Assembly (NCBI RefSeq): GCF_003478505.1
Contig: NZ_QUFI01000009.1
Coordinates: 58,665-122,664 of the forward strand
Reading direction: 5' to 3'
DNA: 64,000 nucleotides
Origin: Clostridium sp. AF27-2AA
GTDB lineage: Bacteria > Bacillota > Clostridia > Lachnospirales > Lachnospiraceae
Shown here: positions 54,701 to 62,764 of the stretch, in pieces
Numbering within the stretch: the stretch's first letter is position 1
How the letters are laid out: every line of letters begins with the position of its first letter
Translations under genes and position numbers: made by a program
Notes under the pieces: model-generated
The model's database searches: none
Told to the model about the DNA's origin: nothing
The model's input: the letters and a program-made list of their open reading frames with translations, nothing else

Positions 54701-55821
54701 ATGCAACGATTGTGGATGTTGCTGTGACCGGAAGCAGGTGCAGGGGATTGGAGCATGAAAGTTCTGACCTTGATGTGGTTGTGGAACTTTCCACGGCGGA
54801 ACGGGAGGACGATTTGTTTAATGCCTTTAATGAGGGCGGACTTCATATCGGAGAAGTAAAAGTTGACATCAACCCTATTACAGCACAGCGAACAGGTACA
54901 CTGGAAACCTATCTGCCACAGGTGGAGGAATATTTGGAGGGTGTCAGACAGGCAAGAGAGCAGGAAAAGGAGAAGGTAGAAGTAACTTTAACTGTTTCGG
55001 AATGTGGCGAATTTCATAATCTTGGTGAATGCTATGAGAATATTCCTACGGTGGATGAAGCCATAGCAATCTGGAAGCAGATACCATCGGAGAGGATGAA
55101 TGGTATTCCGGCAATTGGAATCAATATCATAGAGAGAGGGGCGGAACCCTTCGAGGATTACGAGATTGATGTTTTATCTGGAAAGAGGATTGACCTTGGG
55201 GTTTTGGACTATGTTCCTGATATTAAAAACAATCCGCAGGCAATGGAAGTCATTACGGAACTGGTGGCTAAATTGCCCGATATGGAGATAGATGGCGTGA
55301 TGAGTGAAGAAATGGAAGCAAGAGTGTGGGAACTGCGTATGCCGGACTTGCCACAGGAGGAACAGCTTGCAGTAGAACTTGACCGACTTTGCTACGATTA
55401 TGATACTGTACTGTATCACGATAGTACAAGAAATATGACCGAGAATGTATCAGAGCTTGCAGAATCCATAAAACAGGGCGATACCGGACATTTAACAACG
55501 TGGCTTGCAGACATTATTTCGGAGGGAGCTGTACCAGAGGAAATAAAACGAGCAACGGAGCTTCTGGAAAAACTGACAGAGTATAAGCCGCTTGCCAAGA
55601 TTGAGGAGGCAGAAGAACAGAATTATAATATGATTGATAATGTGCTGAATAATGGTGTTGGGGAGAAAGCCCAAAGGGAAGAAAATAAGAGAATGGAGGA
55701 GAAGCCTACAGTAAGGATTTCCTTAAAATCCCGTCTTGCGGAGAAAAAGTCACAGGTAGAAGGGCAATCGAAAGAACATGATGTTCAAGAAAATGAAAAG
55801 AAAAGTCAGAGGGAGATGTAA
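51793..55821 (+). CDS. ArdC-like antirestriction multidomain protein
   Basis: A 1342-residue protein. The N-terminal ArdC-type ssDNA-binding domain (about 5-135) is followed by a zinc metallopeptidase-like domain with H-E-V-A-H (214-218). Then come helical and YodL/DUF4316-like segments (Y-G-I-Y-Q-L-K, about 655-780), a nucleotidyltransferase motif G-S-R-C-R-G-L-E-H-E-S-S-D-L-D (from 980), and an LPD16-like domain (T-V-S-E-C-G-E-F-H-N-L-G, about 1070). It likely protects entering ICE DNA from restriction. ATG 51793 follows GAAAGGA; an in-frame GTG at 51766 lacks one. Two palindrome copies, one degenerate, lie in linkers. Confidence 0.85.
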   Translation: MADKNTVYMSEKQKVKEITDKLEAGLKELFESEKYKSYLSTMSKFHNYSFNNTLLIAMQKPEATLVAGYQAWQKNFERHVNKGEKAIRILAPAPYKIKEERDKLDPVTGEMMFDENGMPQKEETEVTIPAFRAVSVFDVSQTDGKPIPELEVNELLSTVEGYEDFVQALMNISPVPIAFEDIPGDSKGYFSTAEKRIAVQENMSESQTLKTMVHEVAHSMLHDKEVNQSMDIPVKDRNTKEVEAESVAFTVCQHFGIDTSDYSFGYIAGWSSGRNMKELKSSLDTIRKTASELITGIEGAMQELQLNREMEQEHGKESILLVHNEDFSEYNLVSVRGMDSAELISALSTMNEEDKSNISSYLESKGAWTTELADEQTEEAEEYHIDVRYNMDTDELIDVKERVEQPIDTNLSVMGQAEQLINQLEAEKNIFTSEERNLIVNYAYKLDDMNKTRELAEKLAYREQYVQQDVALTIIDAKAEIDALPDPMIGLSEMREYGYQWNEMLPLTQEKALELFGHDLHVYLLHTDGTESLAESRERIEEHEGIFGVEKETWNKALKQQTKITLILMDEQEREYTYPYPVVAVDIEEMGGDRTAVFKTSEPISDTDVAEIHNAFYGTDLEFEIEKELGITWVESINYEDGSVITPEMARKEQLLYASTDKYGIYQLKPNLELDSLRFEGTESLKRMGITKDNFDAIKPENYTLLYVGELSELQKETQGATLEAIFEKFNLDHPEDFRGHSLSVSDIVVLHQNGQNTAHFVDSFGYTEIPDFLREQTPEKEEMQDTSGHNVQKTEPEIDGDEIIDLGDETEQVLAEMKKTLESEQETELAFSIADRFISIQEVEGGYDYSIMGADYKEIDGGIYDNPDVTIREALHDILEDLKSQPDYNGAKGNIQREDELIPMDYDGLMEKAEEANRIIPESTPSSVVADFRAKTGELFHDISEMNPEEIEETVKCHVQAKIDEYNIDATIVDVAVTGSRCRGLEHESSDLDVVVELSTAEREDDLFNAFNEGGLHIGEVKVDINPITAQRTGTLETYLPQVEEYLEGVRQAREQEKEKVEVTLTVSECGEFHNLGECYENIPTVDEAIAIWKQIPSERMNGIPAIGINIIERGAEPFEDYEIDVLSGKRIDLGVLDYVPDIKNNPQAMEVITELVAKLPDMEIDGVMSEEMEARVWELRMPDLPQEEQLAVELDRLCYDYDTVLYHDSTRNMTENVSELAESIKQGDTGHLTTWLADIISEGAVPEEIKRATELLEKLTEYKPLAKIEEAEEQNYNMIDNVLNNGVGEKAQREENKRMEEKPTVRISLKSRLAEKKSQVEGQSKEHDVQENEKKSQREM
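54156..54170. repeat. ICE palindrome copy 9 (in the ArdC-like gene)
   Basis: TGGACACAATGTCCA after CTTC and before AAAAG; reads T-S-G-H-N-V-Q-K in a linker. Confidence 0.9.
55773..55787. repeat. Degenerate ICE palindrome copy 10
   Basis: AGAACATGATGTTCA matches the consensus at 11 of 15 positions and keeps dyad symmetry (GAACAT/ATGTTC). Reads K-E-H-D-V-Q-E near the C-terminus of the ArdC-like protein. Confidence 0.5.
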
Positions 55822-55824
55822 GTG

Positions 55825-56052
55825 ATGAATAAGAGATTTACCGTAGAAGAGAGTAATTTAATCAGTATTTTTATGGAAGAAGGTATAGATTTAGATGTGG
55901 GAGGCAGAAAAAATGTCATAAATGGTATCAATAAGACTCTGAAACATCTGGAGGATGATGAGATGGTTGAATTGTCATTATGTGTCCTTGCAAAATTAAA
56001 GGAATTGACGGATCATGAATTTATGAAGATGGAGTTTGTAGCGGCAGAGTAA
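55825..56052 (+). CDS. TTRAP family (transposon-transfer assisting) protein
   Basis: A 75-residue protein: F-T-V-E-E-S-N-L-I-S-I-F, a central I-N-K-T-L-K-H-L-E, and L-A-K-L-K-E-L-T-D-H-E-F. This is the pattern of the TTRAP family that follows ArdC-like genes in such ICEs; function is not established. The start is probably ATG 55825, 3 bp after the ArdC stop, with GAGGGAGATG upstream. It is the last conserved backbone gene in the window before the beta-lactam cargo. Confidence 0.8.
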   Translation: MNKRFTVEESNLISIFMEEGIDLDVGGRKNVINGINKTLKHLEDDEMVELSLCVLAKLKELTDHEFMKMEFVAAE

Positions 56053-56113
56053 CATCAAACGTAAGGCAGAACATGGCTTTTGGTGGCTGTGTTCTGTCTT
56101 TTTGAATAAGAAC

Positions 56114-56192
56114 TTGACTGATAAATATTACGGGTGTAATATTTATAGCGAAAGGGAGTAAATTTTTTTACTTTAAAATCTTACACTTGTAA
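56114..56192 (+). promoter_or_regulatory. Promoter with two BlaI/MecI-like operators
   Basis: TTGACT (56114-56119), 17-bp spacer, TAATAT (56137-56142). The spacer and -10 are covered by an inverted repeat ATAAATATTAC / GTAATATTTAT (56121-56146), whose centre TACG-GG-TGTA nearly matches the TACA-N2-TGTA core of BlaI/MecI operators. A second site, TTACACTTGTAA (56181-56192), matches that core exactly. They precede the penicillin-binding protein gene. Confidence 0.65.
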
Positions 56193-56237
56193 TATATAAG
56201 CGTAGTACATTGATATGAATAAGAAATGGAGGTAACG

Positions 56238-58352
56238 ATGAAGGCAAAACATAGAACCAAAAGAATACAAAGATATAGAAAAATGTTGGGCATTATAGTG
56301 TTGATGTTAACAATTACTTTGATTGGAGTAGTTGTGAGTGCAACAGTATTATATAAAAGAAAAAATGCGTGTAAAACACCAGATACTACCTTAGTAGAGT
56401 ATATGATGCATATTCCAAAACAAGAATACGAAGAAATGTATGCAATGATTGATTTGGAGTCATCTGGATATATCAGTAAGGAAGATTTTCTGAAGAGAAA
56501 TTCCACTATTTATGAGGGAATTGAAATGCAAAACATGTCGATAAAAAATGTCGAGTATGTGGAGGAAGATAAAAAAGTAACATATTTGACTTCGTTTGAT
56601 ACAGTGGCAGGAACTATCAGCTTTGAGAATGAGGCATTTTTTATAAATGGAGAAGAAGGATATAAATTGGTTTGGGATGATTCCATGATTTTTCCTAATC
56701 TGACTTCTGCAGATAAAGTAAGAGTTTCCACTACACAGGCAGAGCGAGGAGAAATTCTGGATAGGAACGGACGTGTCCTTGCAGGAAAAGGTACAGCATC
56801 TTCAGTTGGAATTGTTCCGGGCAAGTTGGAAAACAGAGAGGAAGCAATCGCACAGATTGCAGGACTATTGGAAATCACAACGGAAGTGATAGAAAAGAAC
56901 CTGTCTGCAAAGTGGGTAAAGGATGATTCTTTTGTACCTATTAAAACGATTCCAAGAGTGGAAGAAATTGAGTTAATGTCTATCAGTCCAGAGGAAGAAG
57001 TTTTAAAGGAGAAAGAAAGGCATGATAAGTTGCTGGAGATTCCCGGAGTGATGATATCTGATGTTGAAGTGCGTGAATACCCATTAGGGGAAGCCGCTGC
57101 GCATTTGGTCGGGTATGTTCAAAGCGTTACTGCGGAAGATTTAGAGGAACATGCAGGAGAAGGTTATACAGCCAATAGTGTAATCGGCAGAAGCGGAATG
57201 GAGGGCTTGTTCGAGAAAGAACTGAAAGGCCAGAACGGTTGCAGGATTTACATTGTAAATTCGGAAGATAAAGAGAAGGAGGAACTGGCTTGTATCCTGG
57301 TACAGCATGGGCAGGACATCCGGCTTACGATAGATACTGATTTGCAGGTTTCCTTGTACGAACAGTTTAAGGAAGATAAAAGCTGCTCAGTAGCCATAAA
57401 TCATTATACCGGAGAGGTATTGGCTTTGGTCAGCACACCGGCCTATGACAATAACGATTTTATTATGGGATTATCGAGTGAGCAGTGGACTGTACTTAAC
57501 GAGGATGAGAATAAGCCAATGTATAATCGGTTCCGGCAAGTGTGGTGTCCGGGATCTACCTTCAAACCAATTATAGCTGCGATTGGTTTACAATCAGGAG
57601 CAATCGATCCAATGGAAGATTACGGGAACGTAGGATTAAGTTGGCAAAAAGATGCATCGTGGGGTTCATATCATGTAACAACGCTTCATGCGTATGAACC
57701 AGTCATTTTAGAGAAAGCCTTGATTTATTCTGATAATATTTATTTCGCAAAAGCAGCATTAAAGATTGGATCGGATGAGTTGGAGAATTCTTTGATACGG
57801 CTTGGTTTCAATGAGGAACTACCATTTGAGATTAAGATGGCAGAATCTCAGTATTCCAATACAGAAGGCATTGAAACTGAAATACAGTTAGCTGACAGCG
57901 GTTACGGACAAGGACAGATTTTAGTGAACCCGTTGCATATGGCATGTATTTATTCTGCTTTCTGTAATGAGGGAAATGTAATAAAGCCTTATTTGGTATA
58001 TCAGAATGAAGCGGAAGCTGAGTATTGGATTCCGGGTGCCTTTTCTAACGAGACAGCAAGTCGTGTATTGGAAGGAACAAAGAAGGTTGTGAATGATTCT
58101 AATGGAACTGGATATGCAGCCCATCGAGATGACATTCTTTTAGCAGGAAAAACAGGTACGGCAGAAATAAAGGCATCGAAGGATGATACTTCGGGTACAG
58201 AATTAGGATGGTTTGCAATTTTTACAGCAGAAGATACGGAATGTCCTATATTGATTATCAGTATGGTAGAAGATGTGAAAGGAAGAGGAGGAAGCGGATA
58301 TGTTGTTAAGAAAGACAGCCTGGTTCTGGAAGAGTGGTTTAGCAGTCATTAG
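56238..58352 (+). CDS. MecA-type penicillin-binding protein
   Basis: A 704-residue class B transpeptidase that could give beta-lactam resistance by replacing inhibited enzymes. An N-terminal membrane anchor (about 15-37) is followed by a MecA_N/NTF2-like domain (about 45-145), the PBP dimerisation domain (about 155-330; Q-A-E-R-G-E-I-L-D-R-N-G-R), then the transpeptidase with S-T-F-K (Ser440, Lys443), S-D-N (498-500) and K-T-G (about 638). ATG 56238 follows GGAGG; the frame opens 12 bp earlier. The promoter has BlaI/MecI-like operators. The 3' end overlaps the next gene by 53 bp. Confidence 0.88.
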   Translation: MKAKHRTKRIQRYRKMLGIIVLMLTITLIGVVVSATVLYKRKNACKTPDTTLVEYMMHIPKQEYEEMYAMIDLESSGYISKEDFLKRNSTIYEGIEMQNMSIKNVEYVEEDKKVTYLTSFDTVAGTISFENEAFFINGEEGYKLVWDDSMIFPNLTSADKVRVSTTQAERGEILDRNGRVLAGKGTASSVGIVPGKLENREEAIAQIAGLLEITTEVIEKNLSAKWVKDDSFVPIKTIPRVEEIELMSISPEEEVLKEKERHDKLLEIPGVMISDVEVREYPLGEAAAHLVGYVQSVTAEDLEEHAGEGYTANSVIGRSGMEGLFEKELKGQNGCRIYIVNSEDKEKEELACILVQHGQDIRLTIDTDLQVSLYEQFKEDKSCSVAINHYTGEVLALVSTPAYDNNDFIMGLSSEQWTVLNEDENKPMYNRFRQVWCPGSTFKPIIAAIGLQSGAIDPMEDYGNVGLSWQKDASWGSYHVTTLHAYEPVILEKALIYSDNIYFAKAALKIGSDELENSLIRLGFNEELPFEIKMAESQYSNTEGIETEIQLADSGYGQGQILVNPLHMACIYSAFCNEGNVIKPYLVYQNEAEAEYWIPGAFSNETASRVLEGTKKVVNDSNGTGYAAHRDDILLAGKTGTAEIKASKDDTSGTELGWFAIFTAEDTECPILIISMVEDVKGRGGSGYVVKKDSLVLEEWFSSH

Positions 58353-59541
58353 TTTTGTACTGATGTTTAGTATTTCGGGGTGTAGCGATACACCACCGGA
58401 AGAAGATACAGTTTCGGAAACAGTAATTGATGTTCAGGACGTTTCAGAAGAAGAACAGGAGAATGAAGAAGAAATTATAAACATCTGCATAGATCTTTAT
58501 GACAAGGCAGCAGAGGAAAATAAGTTAGATGATTTGGAAATAATTCGGAGTATTGTAAATCGTCTTGGAGAAAACGAGTATCCTGCTGTTGACAGCAGAA
58601 ATCAAGTGAATATGACGGAAGCGGAGCAGGTACTGGAATTTTGTGAAAAGGTGGATACACAGGAAGAAGCAGATATAACGATTCTTGAAGTCGGCTATTT
58701 GGGCGGATTTGTAAAATACGATTTGCACACAAAAGACGGAAATGTAGATGTGGTCAGAAGCTATTATGGATACGAAAATGGAGAAATACAGAAAGAAGTT
58801 ACTGGGAGGTATCAAGCAGAGTATTGGAATTATACAGAAGAAGGTTACCTGATGTTTTCTGGTGTCTGGTTTTCAGAAGAATTATACGTTCTTACATTGA
58901 GTGGAGCAGAGGAGCATACCGCATTACGAGTACAGCCATTGGATGAAACATATAGGGAACTGAGTCGGAAATATCTTCTTCCAATCAGCTTTGAACAGAA
59001 TAATATGTTTATTGTGGATTGGAGTGAAGAAGATTTTGGGGATTTGAATTTCTATGATATGTATGACATTCTTTATCCAAAAGTGAATGGTCAGTATGTT
59101 CCTTATGTTGCAGATGACAATTTGTCAGTCAGTGCAGTTTATCGGATTCCAAAAGAGGAATTTGAAAGCGTTATTATGAAATATTTCAATATTGATAGTG
59201 AAACGCTGCAATCCAAAACTGTCTATGATTCGGAGGATTCGACCTATGAATACAAACCGAGAGGCTTCGAAGAAGTAGAGTATCCGGAATACCCATATTC
59301 AGAAGTAATCGGGTATACGGAGAACAGTGATGGAACAATTACACTTACTGCTAATGTGGTATTTCCATATTCGGGAAATTCCAAAGTATATGCCCACGAG
59401 GTTGTGGTTCGTCCTTTGGAGGATGGCGGGGTACAATATGTATCCAATCGAATTATACCCTCCGAGGATAATTCTGAGGAAACATGGCATACGCCACGGT
59501 TGACGTTAGAAGAATGGGAAGAATTATACGGAGGCGAATAA
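58300..59541 (+). CDS. Envelope lipoprotein, paralogue 1
   Basis: A 413-residue lipoprotein; the type II signal ends S-I-S-G-C (lipobox). The acidic N-terminal stretch leads into a domain shared with the next two genes: R-V-Q-P-L-D-E-T-Y-R-E-L, then F-I-V-D-W-S, then Y-T-E-N-S-D-G-T-I-T-L-T, V-V-V-R-P-L-E-D-G and Y-V-S-N. Family not confidently recognised. GGAGGAAG precedes the ATG, inside the PBP gene. It ends overlapping the next start (TAATG). Close coupling to the PBP suggests a helper role at the cell wall. Confidence 0.75.
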   Translation: MLLRKTAWFWKSGLAVISFVLMFSISGCSDTPPEEDTVSETVIDVQDVSEEEQENEEEIINICIDLYDKAAEENKLDDLEIIRSIVNRLGENEYPAVDSRNQVNMTEAEQVLEFCEKVDTQEEADITILEVGYLGGFVKYDLHTKDGNVDVVRSYYGYENGEIQKEVTGRYQAEYWNYTEEGYLMFSGVWFSEELYVLTLSGAEEHTALRVQPLDETYRELSRKYLLPISFEQNNMFIVDWSEEDFGDLNFYDMYDILYPKVNGQYVPYVADDNLSVSAVYRIPKEEFESVIMKYFNIDSETLQSKTVYDSEDSTYEYKPRGFEEVEYPEYPYSEVIGYTENSDGTITLTANVVFPYSGNSKVYAHEVVVRPLEDGGVQYVSNRIIPSEDNSEETWHTPRLTLEEWEELYGGE

Positions 59542-60812
59542 TGGAAGATGTGAAATGGCTGCTTAGAAAATGTGGTCTTCCGATTTTGCTGCTGTTGATT
59601 TTCGTAATAGCCGGAGTGGTCTGTTGGGGAGAACTGCATACAGAAAAGCAAAAGGTGGCAGAAGAAGTATGGGAGCCACCTGTAGAAATCGAAAATAGCG
59701 AAGCAGAAACAGAAGAAGCCGAGAATGCGGAAACTTCCACAGAGTCAGCATATTGGTTTATTCCGCAAGCCAGTGATGATCTCCTTACAGAAGAGGAGAA
59801 GGAGCAACTGCAGAGTACGGTTTTGTCAGCAGCAGAATCGGTCAGAGAAATCTATAAGGATATTGTAATTGCAGATGCACTAAGCTACTCTTCCGGTATT
59901 AGTGAATTTACCAAAGAGCAGAGGAAAGCTGTGGTGGAGCAATTGGGCAGAAACGGTCTGGTAAGTGTTGAAGAAGATACTGCTATGCAAAATCATGAAG
60001 CAATCGAAGCATTTTATGCAGATTACCTGGATGGACAAGACTCGATGGTTACGGTATTTGAAGTACAGAGAGATGGGCTGATTGGAGCAGTTACCTTTAT
60101 CTATCGGAAAGGTGAGTTGCAGACCTATTACATAGGAATTCGGTGGAGAGAAGGTGGTATGCCAGAAATACAGGGAACTTCGGTAAGTAATGTGGCTGAG
60201 ATTAAACTGACCGAAAAAGGATATTTTATCTACGCATATGAATATGTGATTGCACATGCAAGTTTGAGACAGTATTGGAGAATAGAACCGCTACCAGAAG
60301 ACTGCCAGGAATTAACGGAGAAATACATATCAGGACTAAGTTATGTGAATTACAATCTGCTCGTTACAGATTGGGATAGCAGCAATGTGGAGGACATTCT
60401 GATGCCTTGTATGTATGAAGATGTTTATAGGATTTCTACGGGGGAAAATCTGAAAACTGAGGGTTGGAAGATTCCGGCAGAGGAATATGAAAGGATAATG
60501 ACTACTTATTTTCCGGTATCGGTAGAACAGTTGAGAGAGCATTGTGGATATGATGAGGGCAGCAATAGCTATGAATATGAGATGATTTATGCCAGCCCAT
60601 ACCCACCTTTCGGAGAAGTAGTTGACTATACAAAAAATGCGGATGGAACGATTACACTTATCGTGGATGGAGTATGGCCGGATTATAATTCTGATCTCGC
60701 TTTTCGGAATACGGTTGTGGTCCAGCCATTTGAAGACGGAACTTTCAGGTATCTTTCCAATTCTATAGAACAAATAGAGTTGGAACTGCCGCCAATAGCA
60801 AAAGCACATTAA
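59541..60812 (+). CDS. Membrane-anchored envelope protein, paralogue 2
   Basis: A 423-residue protein starting at ATG 59541, overlapping the preceding stop, with CGGAGGCG upstream. It has an N-terminal hydrophobic anchor (about 13-32) but no good lipobox. The outer part repeats the paralogue 1 pattern: I-E-P-L-P-E-D-C-Q-E-L, L-L-V-T-D-W-D, D-Y-T-K-N-A-D-G-T-I-T-L and V-V-V-Q-P-F-E-D-G. Function unknown; it probably acts with the PBP outside the membrane. Confidence 0.75.
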   Translation: MEDVKWLLRKCGLPILLLLIFVIAGVVCWGELHTEKQKVAEEVWEPPVEIENSEAETEEAENAETSTESAYWFIPQASDDLLTEEEKEQLQSTVLSAAESVREIYKDIVIADALSYSSGISEFTKEQRKAVVEQLGRNGLVSVEEDTAMQNHEAIEAFYADYLDGQDSMVTVFEVQRDGLIGAVTFIYRKGELQTYYIGIRWREGGMPEIQGTSVSNVAEIKLTEKGYFIYAYEYVIAHASLRQYWRIEPLPEDCQELTEKYISGLSYVNYNLLVTDWDSSNVEDILMPCMYEDVYRISTGENLKTEGWKIPAEEYERIMTTYFPVSVEQLREHCGYDEGSNSYEYEMIYASPYPPFGEVVDYTKNADGTITLIVDGVWPDYNSDLAFRNTVVVQPFEDGTFRYLSNSIEQIELELPPIAKAH

Positions 60813-60839
60813 ATTTGCTTTGAAAGAAAGGATGATATT

Positions 60840-61709
60840 ATGGCATTAAAGAAAAAAAGCATTTTGCTGAGTATGGCATTTCTGATTGGATGCTTCGTAT
60901 GTGCCTGTGGAAAAGAAGATAGTATTGTGGATGAATCTCTTGTGAAAGATACGGAAGATGTATCTTCCACGGAGGAGATAAAAAGTGCCGAGGAAGAGGC
61001 TGCAGAACAATGGGAAAAGGGCTACGACCTTCCGGTAGATGAACAGAAAAGGGAAGAAGCTGAGACTGACTGTAAAAAGCAGATGGAACTTTATCTTGAC
61101 ATTTATGAAACTGCAGATAAAGGGATAGCATCTAATGTTGCTTTGGATGATCAAACGATTTTGGAAATGCAGAGGAAGCTAAAGGATGCAGGATGTCCGG
61201 TTACAACAATGGTAACATATTCTAACATGGAGAATTATGAAAGTGTTGACAGTTTTCTGAAAGAATGTATGGAAGGGAAAAGTGGTTCTGCAGTAATTTA
61301 TGAAGTCCACAACGATGGTGGATTGGGCAGAATGAAATTCATTTTTGATGGAACAGATATGTATGTTGTAAGTGCAAAAGGAATCTGGAATGCTGATAAT
61401 AAGCCGGGGATTTCATACATTTCCTATACAAGACTAAAAGAGTGGAAATATACAGATAAGGGATGGTTCTGCTACGAGTTGTGTGTGCCGGAGCCACCGG
61501 AGGTCAGTGAAATTGTGGATGGAAGCAGCGTGATTAGAATAAAACCTATGACAGAGGAACAGCGAGAGATGTCTGAGCGCCTCGTCTTGGGACTTGGATA
61601 TCAGGGACAGAACCTTTTGTGTTCCAACTGGAATACGGAAAAGCACAGTATTATTTCTAGCAGTAGTGCAAATTTATTGCATTGCCATTGGTGTGCAATT
61701 TTGGCATAA
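60840..61709 (+). CDS. Envelope lipoprotein, paralogue 3, probably 3'-truncated
   Basis: A 289-residue lipoprotein (signal ending V-C-A-C). It matches paralogues 1 and 2 through I-K-P-M-T-E-E-Q-R-E-M-S and N-L-L-C-S-N-W-N, but the homology stops at about residue 268. The last 20 residues are unrelated, and the C-terminal 100 or more residues present in the others are missing. A recombination junction near 61650 is the likely cause, where the leftward beta-lactamase segment was joined. It may be non-functional. Confidence 0.65.
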   Translation: MALKKKSILLSMAFLIGCFVCACGKEDSIVDESLVKDTEDVSSTEEIKSAEEEAAEQWEKGYDLPVDEQKREEAETDCKKQMELYLDIYETADKGIASNVALDDQTILEMQRKLKDAGCPVTTMVTYSNMENYESVDSFLKECMEGKSGSAVIYEVHNDGGLGRMKFIFDGTDMYVVSAKGIWNADNKPGISYISYTRLKEWKYTDKGWFCYELCVPEPPEVSEIVDGSSVIRIKPMTEEQREMSERLVLGLGYQGQNLLCSNWNTEKHSIISSSSANLLHCHWCAILA

Positions 61710-61752
61710 ACTCGTGTAGACACTATCTAGTTAACTATATTTCATTTTGTAT

Positions 61753-62730
61753 TTATTGTAATGTTATTTGAACCAAATCGATTGCTATTTCTTTTGCCAA
61801 TGTGCTGGATACATTCATACCATCAGTTCTTCCAAGACGCACACAAAAATACACATCTCCTGTTTTACTTTCCGCAACCCCTGTAAACCAAGCGTCAACA
61901 ACAATACCATCGACTTTTCCCATTCCGGTTTTTCCATATATAGAAATGTCAGTACTATCAACCTCTGATAAAAGCATAACTTGCTTTAATGTATTCTGTG
62001 TTTCTTCTGAATAATTCGATTCTTTTCCAAAGATATGCTCCATTACTTCCACTTGTTCTTTGGGTGAAATCATTAAAGAAGATTCAATCCAAAAGCCCGT
62101 CAAAGCTCTATTACTATTATTTGTATTTAATCGTCCCTCCCAATCAGAAATATCACAATTACCATATTGGAGCTTATCTAATTCCTTCTGCATTAAATCT
62201 TCTCCAATATCATCAATGACCTGTCTGAAATACCATACACAAGAAGTACGAAAAGCTTCTTGAAAATCAATATCTTTATTCCAATCTTCATTCCAAAATA
62301 TTTCACCACTCCATGTTTTAGTAGAGTTTTCCGTTTCAATAATTCCGTTTTCTAAGGCAATCAAAGAAGAAATAATTTTAAATGTCGAACATGGTGAACT
62401 TCTTGTAATTGCAAGATCACGATTATAAATTGTATATTTTTTATTGGATGCATCATATATAACTGCTGTTCCATTCAATCCATTAAAATACTCTGACCAG
62501 TCTACCTCTACTATTTCTGGTATTTTCTCTGTGCTTTCATCGGAAAATTCCATACTTTTTTCCATAGAAGTTCTGTTTACTCCATTTTCCAGTGTTTCTT
62601 GATTTTCTTTTTGGTTTTCAACCAAGCTTTTTTCCTCTACAGTATACTTACTACCACAGCCAGTTAAAATAATTGCACATATACATGCTGTAAATATCAT
62701 TTTCAAATAAAATTTATTCTTTGTTATCAT
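61753..62730 (-). CDS. Class D beta-lactamase, lipoprotein form
   Basis: A 325-residue protein hydrolysing beta-lactams outside the membrane. A type II signal peptide ends I-L-T-G-C (Cys25). Class D motifs are complete: S-T-F-K (Ser115, Lys118), S-C-V (163-165), Y-G-N (189-191) and K-T-G (267-269). It resembles clostridial class D enzymes and also the BlaR1 sensor domain, but the free lipoprotein form favours an enzyme. GACAGGAG precedes ATG 62730. It is AT-rich and convergent with the envelope-protein genes. Substrate range cannot be read from sequence. Confidence 0.82.
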   Translation of the reverse strand: MITKNKFYLKMIFTACICAIILTGCGSKYTVEEKSLVENQKENQETLENGVNRTSMEKSMEFSDESTEKIPEIVEVDWSEYFNGLNGTAVIYDASNKKYTIYNRDLAITRSSPCSTFKIISSLIALENGIIETENSTKTWSGEIFWNEDWNKDIDFQEAFRTSCVWYFRQVIDDIGEDLMQKELDKLQYGNCDISDWEGRLNTNNSNRALTGFWIESSLMISPKEQVEVMEHIFGKESNYSEETQNTLKQVMLLSEVDSTDISIYGKTGMGKVDGIVVDAWFTGVAESKTGDVYFCVRLGRTDGMNVSSTLAKEIAIDLVQITLQ

Positions 62731-62764
62731 TATTATCTTTTCTCCTGTCTTTATATTTTTTTAT

